NCBI GenBank assembly: GCA_027575765.1
Contig: JANBPT010000367.1
Location: 1-40,380, forward strand
Length of the DNA: 40,380 nt
Direction of reading: 5' to 3'
Source of the DNA: Tieghemiomyces parasiticus
Taxonomy: Eukaryota > Kickxellomycota > Dimargaritomycetes > Dimargaritales > Dimargaritaceae
Part shown: one piece after another, positions 29,884-40,273 of the stretch
How the letters are laid out: every line of letters begins with the position of its first letter
Numbering within the stretch: position 1 is the stretch's first letter
Position numbers and translations under genes: made by a program
Notes under the pieces: generated by a model
Database searches by the model: none
Told to the model about the DNA's origin: nothing
Seen by the model: only the letters and a program-made list of their open reading frames with translations

Positions 29884-30473
29884 GTGGGGGGGGGACTTGT
29901 CGTGTGCCAGCTACCTCGGGCGTGGAAAACAAATGAGGGATGGTAACGAGGACTTTAGCGAAGGTTAAAGTGGTGCTGGCTACTATTAACGTTGTTTAGC
30001 GTGATGGTATTGTGCAGGGTAGGTAATGACGGAGTGGATGGACAAGGGTAAGTGAAAGGAATCGCGTGCTGACGGAATGCCCGTTATTACCGACAGGTCG
30101 CCCCCTTCGTTGACTATAGCGGAAGGACATTCTCCGGCTGGTAAACCAAACAAATGAGCAGCGCCAGGTCCGGCGGTACTCAGTCACGTGGTATAATTAA
30201 AGTATCTGATGTTTACCCTGAAGTAGTTATTTCTAGGGCCAATTCCTTTGGGTTGGGGCCGTGGAAGGGGTTTATTAGAGGGCGTTCATAACCAGAAATT
30301 AATCTCTCGAGGCAGCGATATCAAAGTAAGCGTCATATTCTGAACGACGTGGGTCTTGTAACAATAGGGTGGATGGTGTCAATAGGGATATTCTAACCAA
30401 GTAGCAGCTAGATTACGCGTGTGCGCTCTTAACTACCTGTAGCGCACCGGGCATTGCGCAGAGGAGGTTAGTA
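29884..30473. other. Intergenic between PSF3 and the small peptide gene
   Basis: Contains the PSF3 upstream region (a G9 run on plus directly before its ATG) and the 3' region of the peptide gene; both genes read leftward. No additional coding frame supported. Confidence 0.5.
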
Positions 30474-30626
30474 TTACCAACGCATCCGATCAAACCCCAT
30501 TTTGGGGATGTGAATGATGGCCCGTTTGGCGGAGGTGTGGGCGGCAGGCTGCTCCACGGGGGCGGCTTGGGCGGTTAGTGCTAAGGAGGCCAGGATAGCG
30601 ACAGCAGCGAGGCGAATAGAAATCAT
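30474..30626 (-). CDS. 50-aa secreted precursor with Kex2-type processing site
   Basis: A short ORF, easily missed by length cut-offs. Residues 1-21 form a clean signal peptide (MISIRLAAVAILASLALTAQA). A 14-residue Pro/Ala spacer follows and ends in the dibasic K34-R35. The final 15 residues, AIIHIPKMGFDRMRW, would be released by a Kex2-like protease. Signal peptide, short pro-segment, KR and a short C-terminal peptide is the plan of fungal pheromone and other secreted peptide precursors. The ATG lies 112 bases below a TATATAAAA box on the same strand, with a C/T-rich sense leader. There is no cysteine and no CaaX end, so it is neither a defensin nor a farnesylated pheromone. TACTAAC directly follows the stop; even if the adjacent GTAATA...CTACAG were spliced out, the codons would still read W-stop. 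The family is unknown. Confidence 0.6.
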   Translation of the reverse strand: MISIRLAAVAILASLALTAQAAPVEQPAAHTSAKRAIIHIPKMGFDRMRW

Positions 30627-30737
30627 GGTCAATAAATTACACGATAGGTAGAGAGGAGGGGTCCAATTATTAGTATATACCAGTAAAGGGTGAGGTGAGC
30701 GGATGTACTTTTTCAGGAATAGGTAGGACTTTCATGG

Positions 30738-30746
30738 TTTTATATA
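30738..30746 (-). promoter_or_regulatory. TATA box for the 50-aa peptide precursor
   Basis: TATATAAAA on the minus strand, 112 bases upstream of the ATG at 30626. The leader between them is mainly C/T-rich in the sense direction. Confidence 0.5.
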
Positions 30747-32033
30747 GAAGGCCGTCCCAGACAGAGAGGTCTCTTCCATAGAAATATCCGTCACTACACC
30801 TACTTCAGATGACCAAATCAAGGCCGCTATAATTATTAATGTAGGCAAGGTGGCTCCTTGTTTCATGAATACCTAACATGGTAAGTGGGTAGGGGATGTA
30901 GCGCCAACTCCGTTCCTGAGGGCCCCGTGTCAGCCATTAGCGCCTCTCTAACACGAAGTGCCTGCTGTGGTTGGCGCTTGGTAACAGTTTGTAAATCGTG
31001 TGGTCAGTCTTCCAAACTCTACCATTCGTCATGAACCCCGACCGGACCCTAGCCCCGGGCACATCCTTACGAGGCAAGTATATGGGTACACTCCCTGCCA
31101 AAGATAACCCTGATGGGCGTAGGCGAGGGGAGGGTGTGCGTGTGTGTGTGTGAATAGACTGCCTTACAGGGAAGTAATGGTTCGCCCCTCCTCAGCGACG
31201 AGAGAGGTTTCTCTGGCAGATGTGCAGGATGAACGTTCGGAGACTGGTGGACTGGACACCAGTGGTCTGTGAATTGGAGGGCGTTGGGTGGGTAGAACGG
31301 TTTCAACATGATCGTCGTGGGTCCTCCAGAGCACGGTGGCTTAGCTTGGGAGTGAAGGGAAGAGGGGTACAAACTGCCGGCTAGACTGCATTAAGGAAGC
31401 AGGGGTGGTGCTGGCCTAACCGTTCACGGAACAGAAGCTGTAACGTATCCAGTGGTGTACTTAATAGATGCGATACGAAATCATGACTTGCCCCAACAGT
31501 ATGCAGAGCCAGCGACCGAGGGTTCGTCGGTTAGGCTTGCCTATAACTCCAAGGGGTCGGTCAAAAATGTCATCGTTGTGGAGAACAACCTAATGGTTGC
31601 TATACTCATGATCGGCGCCATTGGATTAGCCTAACGTGTGAACTGGGCAGCCTGTCAGTATATGGAAGTATCACCCTTTCCTTGCCATCAAAGGAAGGTA
31701 CTTGTAGATGGGAGGGAGGACTGGGGAGGGGCGATATAGCCGCTGGGAAGTATTCTGTGCGTTTAGGTCGAAGAACTCCTAAACGCCTTTAACCAAAGGT
31801 TGAAGCCCCAGAGCATGAGGACCACTAATATACACTACGATGCCCCGGAAGGCATCCGGGTAGTGCAAGTCGCGTGCATCGCCATTACATGCCAGTACAG
31901 AAAGTCGCTATTCCTCATATCCTTACCCGAGGACCTTTGAGCATGCCTGCTCCAGGCCTCAGTGTGTTCCCCCCCTTTCGTCCTTTCTCCTTTCCACTTT
32001 CCCTAGCCCGCGCTTTGAATCTTTCTATAAGCC
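30747..32033. other. Intergenic, divergent promoters
   Basis: Separates the leftward peptide gene from the rightward DNAJC17 gene. It holds a (GT)n microsatellite at 31134-31152 and a C/T-rich block from about 31930 to 32020 just before the DNAJC17 ATG. An open stretch at 31452-31634 has no ATG start or recognisable motif and is not called. Confidence 0.5.
31134..31152. repeat. (GT)n microsatellite
   Basis: GT run with one GC interruption, in intergenic sequence. Confidence 0.7.
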
Positions 32034-33491
32034 ATGGCCGACCCAACACCGACCCAGGACATTGATTTCTACGAGGTCCTAGGGGTGGCCTTCGACAGTA
32101 CGTCAAAGGAGATCACTAAAGCCTACCGTCTCCGTGCTCTCAAATGCCATCCGGACAAGAATCCAGACAACCCACACGCTGCGCGACAGTTCCACGAGCT
32201 GTCGGTGGCCTACGACACCCTCAATGATGCGACCAAGCGAGTTACGTACGATGGTCGCGTCCGGGCGCAGCAGGAACGACGGCGAAAACAGGCTGAGATG
32301 GATACCCACCGCCGGCGTATGAAGGAGGACCTGGAACGCGCCGAGCGACAGGCCCACCAGGACCGGTACAACCCCAGTGATTCCACCACGGCAGCATCGG
32401 CGGCGGCAGGGGGGATGAGAAAGACGAGCGACCGTACAACTAGGGAGGCCGAGGCCGCTGCGGCGTATCAGGCTGAACTCGCTCAGCGGACCCGCGCCGC
32501 CCGCGCCCGTGAGCGTCAGCAGCAGGCCGCCGAGGCCGAAAAGGTGGCCCAGGAGGCTGAGGTGCTGCGCAAGTATGCCCTCGCCGAACAGGTCCGGGAG
32601 ATTGACCGGTCGGTCCTCATCAAATGGGGCTCCGCACCCTCAGCGTCGACGGAGGAATCGCCACGCACCGAGGCTGATATCCGCGCCACTTTCCGGGTAT
32701 TTGGGCCAATTGACCACGTCGTTATGGCTCCGCCCAAGAAGAAGACGAGCTCGGCGTTGGTCGTCTACCGCTCCATCGTTTCAGCCGTAAGTGAAAGAAG
32801 AAAACCATTAAGAAGGGACCTGTAGAAATCCAATGATACGCTGCAGTGTCGCGCTACTGTAGGGGTGAGCAGATACAGCCTGAATACTAACTCCCAAGCT
32901 ACCTATACCCCCTCCCCTTCCTCCTATGATTTATTTATTTTTACCGCACCTGATTGTCAGTTCTCAGCCGTTAATAGTTCATCAGAAGCCATCGCGGGGA
33001 TTTACAAGCGGTCCTGGGCTGAAGGGCGGCAGCCGGCGGTCCTGGACAAGTTTGAGAACCTTAGCGATGAGCCCACTCGACCGTCATCCTCGCCATTGGC
33101 CAAGGCTGGGATTTCAGCCCCCTCTGGGCCTTCTAACGCTGACTCCGACGATGACTCTGGATCTGAAGCCATAGACCTTTCTACCCGGCGGACACAAACT
33201 TTGGCCACTCCGGACCTCACTTCACCGCCCAGATTCTCCTTTGCACCACCACCGTCTTTCTCATCCTTTGCGGGAGTGAAAAACAACGCGCCTGCATCGG
33301 ACACGCCCCAGTCCAGCGCACCCACCGCGAAACTCTCTCTCGACGACTACGAGATTTTGACCTTCATGAACCTCAAGACGCGGGAAAGGCAGAAGCTGGG
33401 CCAACAGATTCGTCAGCAGGAGGATGGTGACACGGGCGGTTTAGGGAACGGCGGAGCGATTTCGTCGGAAAGTAAGCGGCGGCGGATATGA
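32034..33491 (+). CDS. cwf23: Spliceosomal J-protein DNAJC17/Cwf23, two exons
   Basis: Preferred model join(32034..32786, 32961..33491), 427 residues. The J domain spans ~9-76, with HPD at 39-41 in KCHPDKNPDNPHAA, a form characteristic of DNAJC17/Cwf23. It is followed by a long charged helix (~78-195) and an RRM-like domain from ~190 (VLIKWGS...ATFRVFGPIDHVV...SALVVYRSIVSA) that continues into exon 2 (EAIAGIYKRSWAEGRQP). This J-protein family acts in spliceosome disassembly or pre-mRNA splicing with Prp43-type factors. The C-terminus is Ser/Pro-rich and ends SKRRRI. The intron has GTAAGT, TACTAAC at 32885-32891 and TTGTCAG as the first usable AG. An alternative, donor at 32791 (GTGAAA) with acceptor before 32986, aligns the RRM without a gap (SIVSAVKAIAG) and would give 420 residues. 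Start context is GCCATGG. Confidence 0.85.
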
Positions 33492-36400
33492 ACTCGCGTA
33501 AAACCACACCTGTAACTCTGCTCTGTTTATATCGGCCATCCTGGCCATTTCCTTTGCGGTTTCGTATACTATGCGATAAAACCACCTTCACCCCCCCTAT
33601 CAGCCCCTCAACATGCTTGGTTTTCCGAGGCCTCTTCGGTCAATTAATTTTTAAATCGCATTGCAGAAATGGCCAGATGGTTTTTCATCATCCTTCTACA
33701 CACATCCAGGGCCCAGTCGCGAGGATAAGTAGCCAAACTTACGCATCGGAAACAACGAGGGAGATAGGAGCATCGCGATACGGGGCCTGGGAAAATGTTG
33801 ATTTGTGGCTAGTTCAATTCGGCCAACCACCTGCCAGGGTATAGCCCTGTACGTTTGCAGCTAGGCCGCCGGGCGACTTCCAAGTATGACACCAGGTCCA
33901 GATCGACGATCTTTAAAGAAGCCCCCTCTGATGCTGGAGAACCCACACATAATCCTTTGACTTATTGATGGCTACTTTATAACACTCGTTGGGTGAATGA
34001 TTTGTATACGCTTCACTTCCTATGGCCTTGATTCCATTAAGCGCTAGATGATAGTGTCCATATCATGCGAACGGTAAGCAAGCTCTGGAGACCGGTAACT
34101 TGCATACATCGGCATACAGGACCTTCAGGCAGTTTTTTTTTGGGGGGGGGCATGAACCCGTCACTATGTTTGCGCCAGTCGGACCGACCGTTACATCAGG
34201 ACATTCCCCGCGTTCTCCCTGCATTTTCATGGTTACTACGCAGTAGTTGATCACCAATGCTCAGGGCCGAGGATGTCAGGGTCTTAAAACGGGTATCTAG
34301 CATGCACTGTAGTGGACCGCTACCAACGTCGGGAATTAGGCGGGTGGCGCAGGGGCCGGCATTATGTATTACCGTTCGCAGTCGCCTATTTTGACATGTG
34401 TGAGCGTCCATCGGTTCAGTGTAGGGTATTTATATAATGTCGTTTAACGCCCTGACCCGACGTCCTCCATAAAATGTACGAGCGACAGTTGATAAACGAT
34501 AGTTAGATGATTTGGGAAGATACAAGGGCTCAGCTGAATATTGCACCGTTCAATAGTTAACCCCGCCTGGGCCTATACTGCAGATTACCACACTTACTAG
34601 TTCGCCACCCTTGGAGGTCGTTGAGACATGATTAGCGGGGGAAAAGACCTCCCAGCTAGGTGGGGCAAGGATCAAATATTAGCCAGAGGCACGGTAAATG
34701 AATCGATGATCGTACGGGCTAATTGGCGGAACTTCGCTCTCTAGCCACATACGCCAGCTTGCTTGCATTCAGATTCAAGGAGAATAGCGGTAGTGGGTCT
34801 TGAACGTAAGCCAAGGAGTCGTCCGGGAAGTAAAATTTCGAAGGACGATGGCCGCTTAGGCAGAATCAAGTTCAATATCGAAGACGACAACTCCCTATTA
34901 AAGCGCTCGCGTAGATTGCGAAGCCTGTGCGACCTTCAGCAAATATCAGAGACTGCTGATTCCGCCCTGGGTGTAAGGGATCTCTAAACCACTACAATGT
35001 TGCAGACTATTCGTTAAGATGACGCCATAATCCCGTGTTCTCGTTCCGCAACCGGTTGGATTCCTCGACGTGAAAAATGCTATTTTTTAAAAAGTTTCTT
35101 CCATTGGCCTGCGTCCTTCCAACCATAATCATGGTCAAAGTTAGGATAGGAGTTGCTTCAGTGCAGACCGGTTCTGTGGCGATTAATATGAATGAGGGGA
35201 GGGTTCCGATCTGCCTTCCGCTGGTCAGCCTCCCCCGGCGTCCAGTCCACCAACCTGTAGTCAGAGACTTGTCCTTTCTATACACGTTGGCACTCGAGCC
35301 ACACCTTTGTATCTCAAAATAGCGTTCGCCAAGGGTAGAATATATTTACTTACGTTGAATTTCACTTCCCCGTTGCGACCCTCAGATAAATGTGTACCAA
35401 CTGCGCATGGGAGCTCCAAATCACATTCGTTCGGAACAGATGGCAAACTTCGTTCTCCGACCATGGGGGAAAGCTCGACATGACCCTTAGGGAATCGAGG
35501 GGAAATCCCGTTAACTGAGGGCAGGGGGCAAAAAGTTGAACCGACGGCGCAAGCCTTCTCATTTCATGAACGTAGTGACTGGTTGACGGCGGAAGTTTGA
35601 CTGCCTATACCACCAATCAAGTATATTAAATCGCGGAGGTGGTGTCAAATAATTACTAGATGACTGGGAAGTCAGCCCAATAGTGGCTAGCCAACTAGAA
35701 CCCGTAGTTTTCTTTCCGCTCGCCGGCCAATGCCAGCTTTGGCTTCTGAGAAGGGGAGGAAAGGGTAACGACAGACCGACTAAAGGCGAGAACTCACTGC
35801 GGCTAAACCTATAAGCGTGTGCAGTTGGGACGTCGGGGTAAATACTGTGAGCGAATAGCGGTAGTCTGCGCAGCGTATCAGAATCTGCTAATGCCATAGT
35901 TCTTAGGAAGTAAAAAAGAAACAAGCAGCCGAGACGATTAACTGGTTGGGCGGCGAAACATTCAACCCGACGGGCCTCTACTCTCCAGCTTTTTTTTCTA
36001 TGGTTAGACGACCACCCGACGCCCCTGCGGTTTGCCATGCTCATCGGGTATAATGTCCCCAGGCTATAAGAAGGTCTTACCCAGCGCGTCCAGTCGAGAT
36101 CGATGAAAAATCAGATCCCTACCGCACCTTTTACCCGGGCTAAAGCGGCCACACCTAGTGATGACTCGCTATTCCTGGTGTCTTATAGTACCTTCTTCTG
36201 CACGCATTTCGGTATAGCGTATCTCAACTGCTTTGCCCTTACCATCCAAGCTGCGTCGGTCAGCGGTATATTTTTGCACATAATTTCACTTGCATCATAT
36301 ATACAACCCAACCTCTACCGCTCGCTTCTATCATTTCAGTACACCTGGGCTCCTTATTCAACCTTCGTCATCCCTGCTTTACACTCCTAGCCATCCCCTC

Positions 36401-36622
36401 CAGCGACCCTGTGTCGACTTTTATAGTAGCTTCACCCTGCGTACGTTTCTCACTTGGCCTTCGTGTATGTCTCTTCATGCGCCTCTTGGCTTCACTTGCC
36501 GTTGCCTTAATTATTGATACGTACCAAGCCAAGACAATTTTTCTTGGTAGTTATACCCCGGGTCGTAGTTTTGCAGCCAACAAGACCCCTTATATTCCCG
36601 ACCTATCTTTGTTTCCCCCACC
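33492..36622. other. Long intergenic region upstream of the antiporter
   Basis: About 3.1 kb without a supported gene. It contains an adjacent T-run and G-run at 34133-34150. Open stretches at 34763-34987 (plus), 35077-35322 (plus) and 35559-36044 (minus) were inspected and show no motif or leader structure. From about 36100 the plus strand is C/T-rich up to the antiporter ATG and is read as its leader. Confidence 0.5.
36065..36070 (+). promoter_or_regulatory. Possible TATA box for the antiporter gene
   Basis: TATAAG followed by a C/T-rich stretch leading to the ATG at 36623. The spacing (~550 bases) is long, so this may be one of several promoters or the leader may be spliced. Confidence 0.3.
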
Positions 36623-38632
36623 ATGCCCGACCACTCGCACCACCGATTATCGCTGTCGGGAATTGGTTCTGACCTAGGCCAATCGCGAACCACACTTCCG
36701 AGTTCCTTGTCAGCAAGTGGCACTATGGACGACCACCACCCCCAGGTCCCATCGACTGCCACCACCTCGCTTCACGAAGACTCCGCCCGATCACACCGGG
36801 CGACGCAGTCCATTACGAACCACTGCCGGGGACACTATGAGAAGCTCGAGCTCGAACCGCACCCCCATGGTCGGTTGGGTGGGGAGGGCCTGCCCAGTCT
36901 TATGCCGACCACCGAGCCCGCGACAGGCCCAGTGGAGGCTGGTGACCTGGTAACCGACGGCGCCCTCCTAGCCGAGGGCGTGGATGACGTCGACGCCCAG
37001 TCAGTCTTGAGCCGGTCGATCGGCGACGAAACTGATGACGACCGGCCTGTGGTCTACACCGTGTTTGGGCCCCGCAAGAAGGCCTTCATTGTGGTGATTC
37101 TCAGCCTGGCCGGCGTCCTAGCCCCACTCAGCTCGAGCATGTACCTACCGGCCCTCCAGACTATTGAGGATGAGCTCGAAACGACCGCCACCATGGTCTC
37201 GCTGACCATCACCGTGTATATGCTCGGCCTGGGGGTCGCCCCGCTCTTCTGGGCCAGTATCTCGGACGTGTTTGGCCGCCGGCTCGTGTACATGGCGTCC
37301 TTCGTCGTATTTATACTGGCCTGCGTGGGTAACGCCATGTCCAACAGTATTGGTATGCTCCTCGGGATGCGTGTAATTCAGTCCTGTGGAGCGTCGTCGG
37401 TCATCGCCGTCGGTGCCGGGTCGATCTGCGACCTGTATGAGACCAAGCGACGTGGCCGCGCCCTGGGATTTTTCTTCCTGGGGGCCCTGATCGGACCCGT
37501 CATTGGGCCCATCATTGGCGGCTACGTGACCAGTTCTATCGGGTGGCGGTGGACGTTCTGGATTCTGGCCATCTTCGGTGGCATCGTTCTCTTGCTCATC
37601 ACCTTTGTCTTGCCTGAGACCCACCGCCGGATCGTGGCTGAAAAGTACCAGGCCCGCATGGTCAACCTGCCTCTCAAACCCACTACCTGGGTCGTCAACC
37701 CGCTACTCCCGCTTTACTACCTCAAGTATCCCTACGTCGCTCTGACCATCATCAATATTTCCATTTTATACGGTGCGCTGTATGCCATGTCTACCTCGAT
37801 GCCTGCCAATTACAGTGATGTGTACGGGCTCTCGACCGACGAGGTTGGTCTCACCTTCCTCGCCATGGGCGTGGGCAACATCCTCGGGTCCGTGGCTGGC
37901 GGTAACTTTGCCGATTTCATACTTGCCCGTAAGCGAAAAATGATGGAGCGCGAATTCGCAATGCGCCAGGCCGAGGAAGACGGAGGTGTCTCGTCGTCCG
38001 ATGCGACCTACGCTACCGAGGTGATCACTGCCAACAATGAGAAATTGATCAACCTGGAAACTCCCACCTCCGTCGACGGTACGACTAAATATCACTCCGC
38101 AGGAACCGACGGAGAAGGCGCCATTCAACCGGCCAATAAATTTGATGCGCACGGTGCCACCGGTACCGCTATCACCGCCACTAACACCATGGTGGGCGAA
38201 CCAGCCGCATCCGCCGCCATTGAGGTACCCAAGGAGTTCCGACTGACCGGCGGGATTCTTTTCTTCTGGTTGATGCCGACCAGTATGCTCTTCTACGGCT
38301 GGTTCCTGCATAGCCACCAACCACTAGCCGCCACCCTAACTATTCAGTTCTTTGGCGGACTGGGTATGACCTTTATCTTTGCATCCTATTCCACTTACCT
38401 CGTCGACATTTTCACCACCCGCAGCGCCACCATTACGTCGCTTAACAACAGCGTGCGATCAATCTGGGCCGCCGTATGCAGTGTCATCGTCGTACCCATG
38501 GAGAGCGGCCTGGGCCCCGGCTGGACCTTCACCATCTTCTCCTTACTACAGTTCGGTGGGGGTTTGATCATGATCATCGTTTTCCTGTACGGCCACCGGT
38601 GGCGCCAGCGTTGGCCTCCGGCCTCCAAGTAG
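36623..38632 (+). CDS. DHA1-type drug:H+ antiporter (MFS), 669 aa
   Basis: Single-exon, full-length 12-TM Major Facilitator protein of the plasma or vacuolar membrane. A ~150-residue cytosolic Ser/Thr/His-rich head precedes TM1 (AFIVVILSLAGVLAPLSSSM). Motif A (SDVFGRRLVYM, ~213-223) follows TM2. Motif C, the antiporter signature, is LIGPVIGPIIGGY at ~288-300 in TM5. A long central loop (~430-538) with ARKRKMMEREFAMRQAEE and low-complexity sequence separates the two six-helix halves. The second half begins at RLTGGILFFWLMPTSMLFYGW. This is the architecture of fungal DHA1 exporters, which extrude drugs, polyamines or weak acids. The substrate cannot be predicted. ATG context CCACCATGC is good and lies directly after the C/T-rich leader. 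The large N-terminal head is a plausible site for phosphorylation and arrestin-mediated control. Confidence 0.9.
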   Translation: MPDHSHHRLSLSGIGSDLGQSRTTLPSSLSASGTMDDHHPQVPSTATTSLHEDSARSHRATQSITNHCRGHYEKLELEPHPHGRLGGEGLPSLMPTTEPATGPVEAGDLVTDGALLAEGVDDVDAQSVLSRSIGDETDDDRPVVYTVFGPRKKAFIVVILSLAGVLAPLSSSMYLPALQTIEDELETTATMVSLTITVYMLGLGVAPLFWASISDVFGRRLVYMASFVVFILACVGNAMSNSIGMLLGMRVIQSCGASSVIAVGAGSICDLYETKRRGRALGFFFLGALIGPVIGPIIGGYVTSSIGWRWTFWILAIFGGIVLLLITFVLPETHRRIVAEKYQARMVNLPLKPTTWVVNPLLPLYYLKYPYVALTIINISILYGALYAMSTSMPANYSDVYGLSTDEVGLTFLAMGVGNILGSVAGGNFADFILARKRKMMEREFAMRQAEEDGGVSSSDATYATEVITANNEKLINLETPTSVDGTTKYHSAGTDGEGAIQPANKFDAHGATGTAITATNTMVGEPAASAAIEVPKEFRLTGGILFFWLMPTSMLFYGWFLHSHQPLAATLTIQFFGGLGMTFIFASYSTYLVDIFTTRSATITSLNNSVRSIWAAVCSVIVVPMESGLGPGWTFTIFSLLQFGGGLIMIIVFLYGHRWRQRWPPASK

Positions 38633-40273
38633 TAGGTCTTAAGGATACACGGTTACTTTCTTCCGAGCTTTACTTGGGTCTAGCATTATAAACGACCCAA
38701 TGTGTACTTGAGGTGACGGGTTTGTTCGGGGGGGGTCTGATTCCAGGTGACTAGTTGGCAGACCCGAGTTATTGAATGGCACGGTGGCTGATGGTGTGGT
38801 TGTTGAGGGCAGTGGGTATAAGGTAAAGAGATAAAGGGATCAGAAAAAGGAGGAGGAAGAGGTAGATTATTAGTTTCGTGGGGTTTCTCTTTATGATTTT
38901 TATGGGGGGTTCTTAGTTGTAAGCTGGAATAAATAAATGTGATGATTTGAAGGTGCGCATGGGCAACAACGTGATCTGAAAGCAGTAAACGGAATGAATA
39001 ACTAATTGGTCTGTACCTTTAAAACACAATTGGGACTTGACATTTTATTTCGGATCAGTCAGTTAGTCTTTTTAAAGGGCATGATACCCAAAAGTGATGC
39101 CGACCTTGGCAAGGAAAAACTTTGAGACAAGAAATATTTTTTTTGTAAGAGGTTCAAAAGGAAAAAGACAATACCAGTAGCCAAGGGGGCTTTGTCAGGT
39201 GCACTTGTCCCCTACATGTATGGTTGTTTACCCAGCAGCGGAAAATCAATCAAATTGGGTTTTATGGCAGTCCAACGTTAATTAAGGCGGCCAGCGGACA
39301 GTCACTATATATGTATTCCGAGCTTGACTATACCAGATGGCGTTAGCGTGGTAGCAATGATAAAGTATGTCGTAAGGGAGCATCAGCAAAAACATGATAT
39401 AGAATACAGGGCGAACGGATAGCAAGGCGTGAGACCATTGAAAAGGCCAATCGTAAGGTCATTAAGGGGATTAACGTAGGCGGCTTCGATTAACTCGGCT
39501 TATCGTTATTGTACTGATACTCCGGGCGATACGTTGCTGGTCTCAATGCTATCCTGAAGTGGCGATTATTCTGACCATAATAAAAGTGTACGGAATTAGA
39601 AGCGGATTATGAGAAATTATGGAGGAAGAACGAAAGTGGAAGGCGCGGCACAGCTGATCGGTGAATAAAGGACGGCTCCGTAGTTTAAAGCGCTCCACTT
39701 GACATGTTTTTGTTATAGTCACATAGTTATCAATATTTCAGGCGATGTCAACCTTGTTCCATTGGGATGTAATTGAGGGCGTAACTCACCGGTAGTCGCT
39801 GGATATAAAACGGACCCCCAAAGCAAACCTTTCGTTGTATAACCTGTAGCTGAATTAGAACGATTATTATTATTATTTCCATCCGAGTCGATAGATCCTT
39901 GTGAGGCAATTTACTGCGATTTGCCAGCTTGGTTTGGGCCCTGCCATTACTGACCCACATCGCATATTAGAGGTAAATATTAAACACCAAGCTAGAGGAT
40001 GGCGGTCATGTACCAATATAGCACAGCAGAAGGTAGGTAGTGCGGCCACTCGGCCTTATGAGCAATCATAGTCAAATCAAGAATAGCACTTATTGATCCG
40101 TCGAGGGCCCAGCTACCTGTTAATTGTAGGTGGCGCCCTTTCGCCCGGAGCGGTTCTAGTCGGCCCTATGCCGCGACCAGTCTAGAATACCCCACGTCAT
40201 CACCCAATCCAAGGTATACGTATTTATCGATTTTTTCGTATTTTTCGCCACACAAAGCATCCGAGGTATTTAA
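38633..40273. other. AT-richer intergenic region
   Basis: 3' region of the antiporter and 3' region of the leftward gene at the right edge. It is AT-richer than the rest of the window, with a T8 run near 39139. No supported coding frame, tRNA or repeat family was recognised. Confidence 0.5.
38928..38933 (+). terminator. Polyadenylation signal AATAAA
   Basis: AATAAA (overlapping AATAAATAAA) about 300 bases after the antiporter stop codon, in T/G-rich sequence typical of eukaryotic 3' ends. Confidence 0.5.

Noticed and set aside
31452..31634. 60-codon open frame in intergenic sequence
   Set aside because: Starts at GTG, lacks leader structure and similarity; kept only as a note.
34763..34987. 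Charged 74-codon open frame on the plus strand
   Set aside because: No ATG start (begins TTG), no recognised similarity and no promoter-like leader.
35559..36044. 161-codon open frame on the minus strand
   Set aside because: No motif, no TATA/leader arrangement, and composition like the surrounding non-coding sequence.
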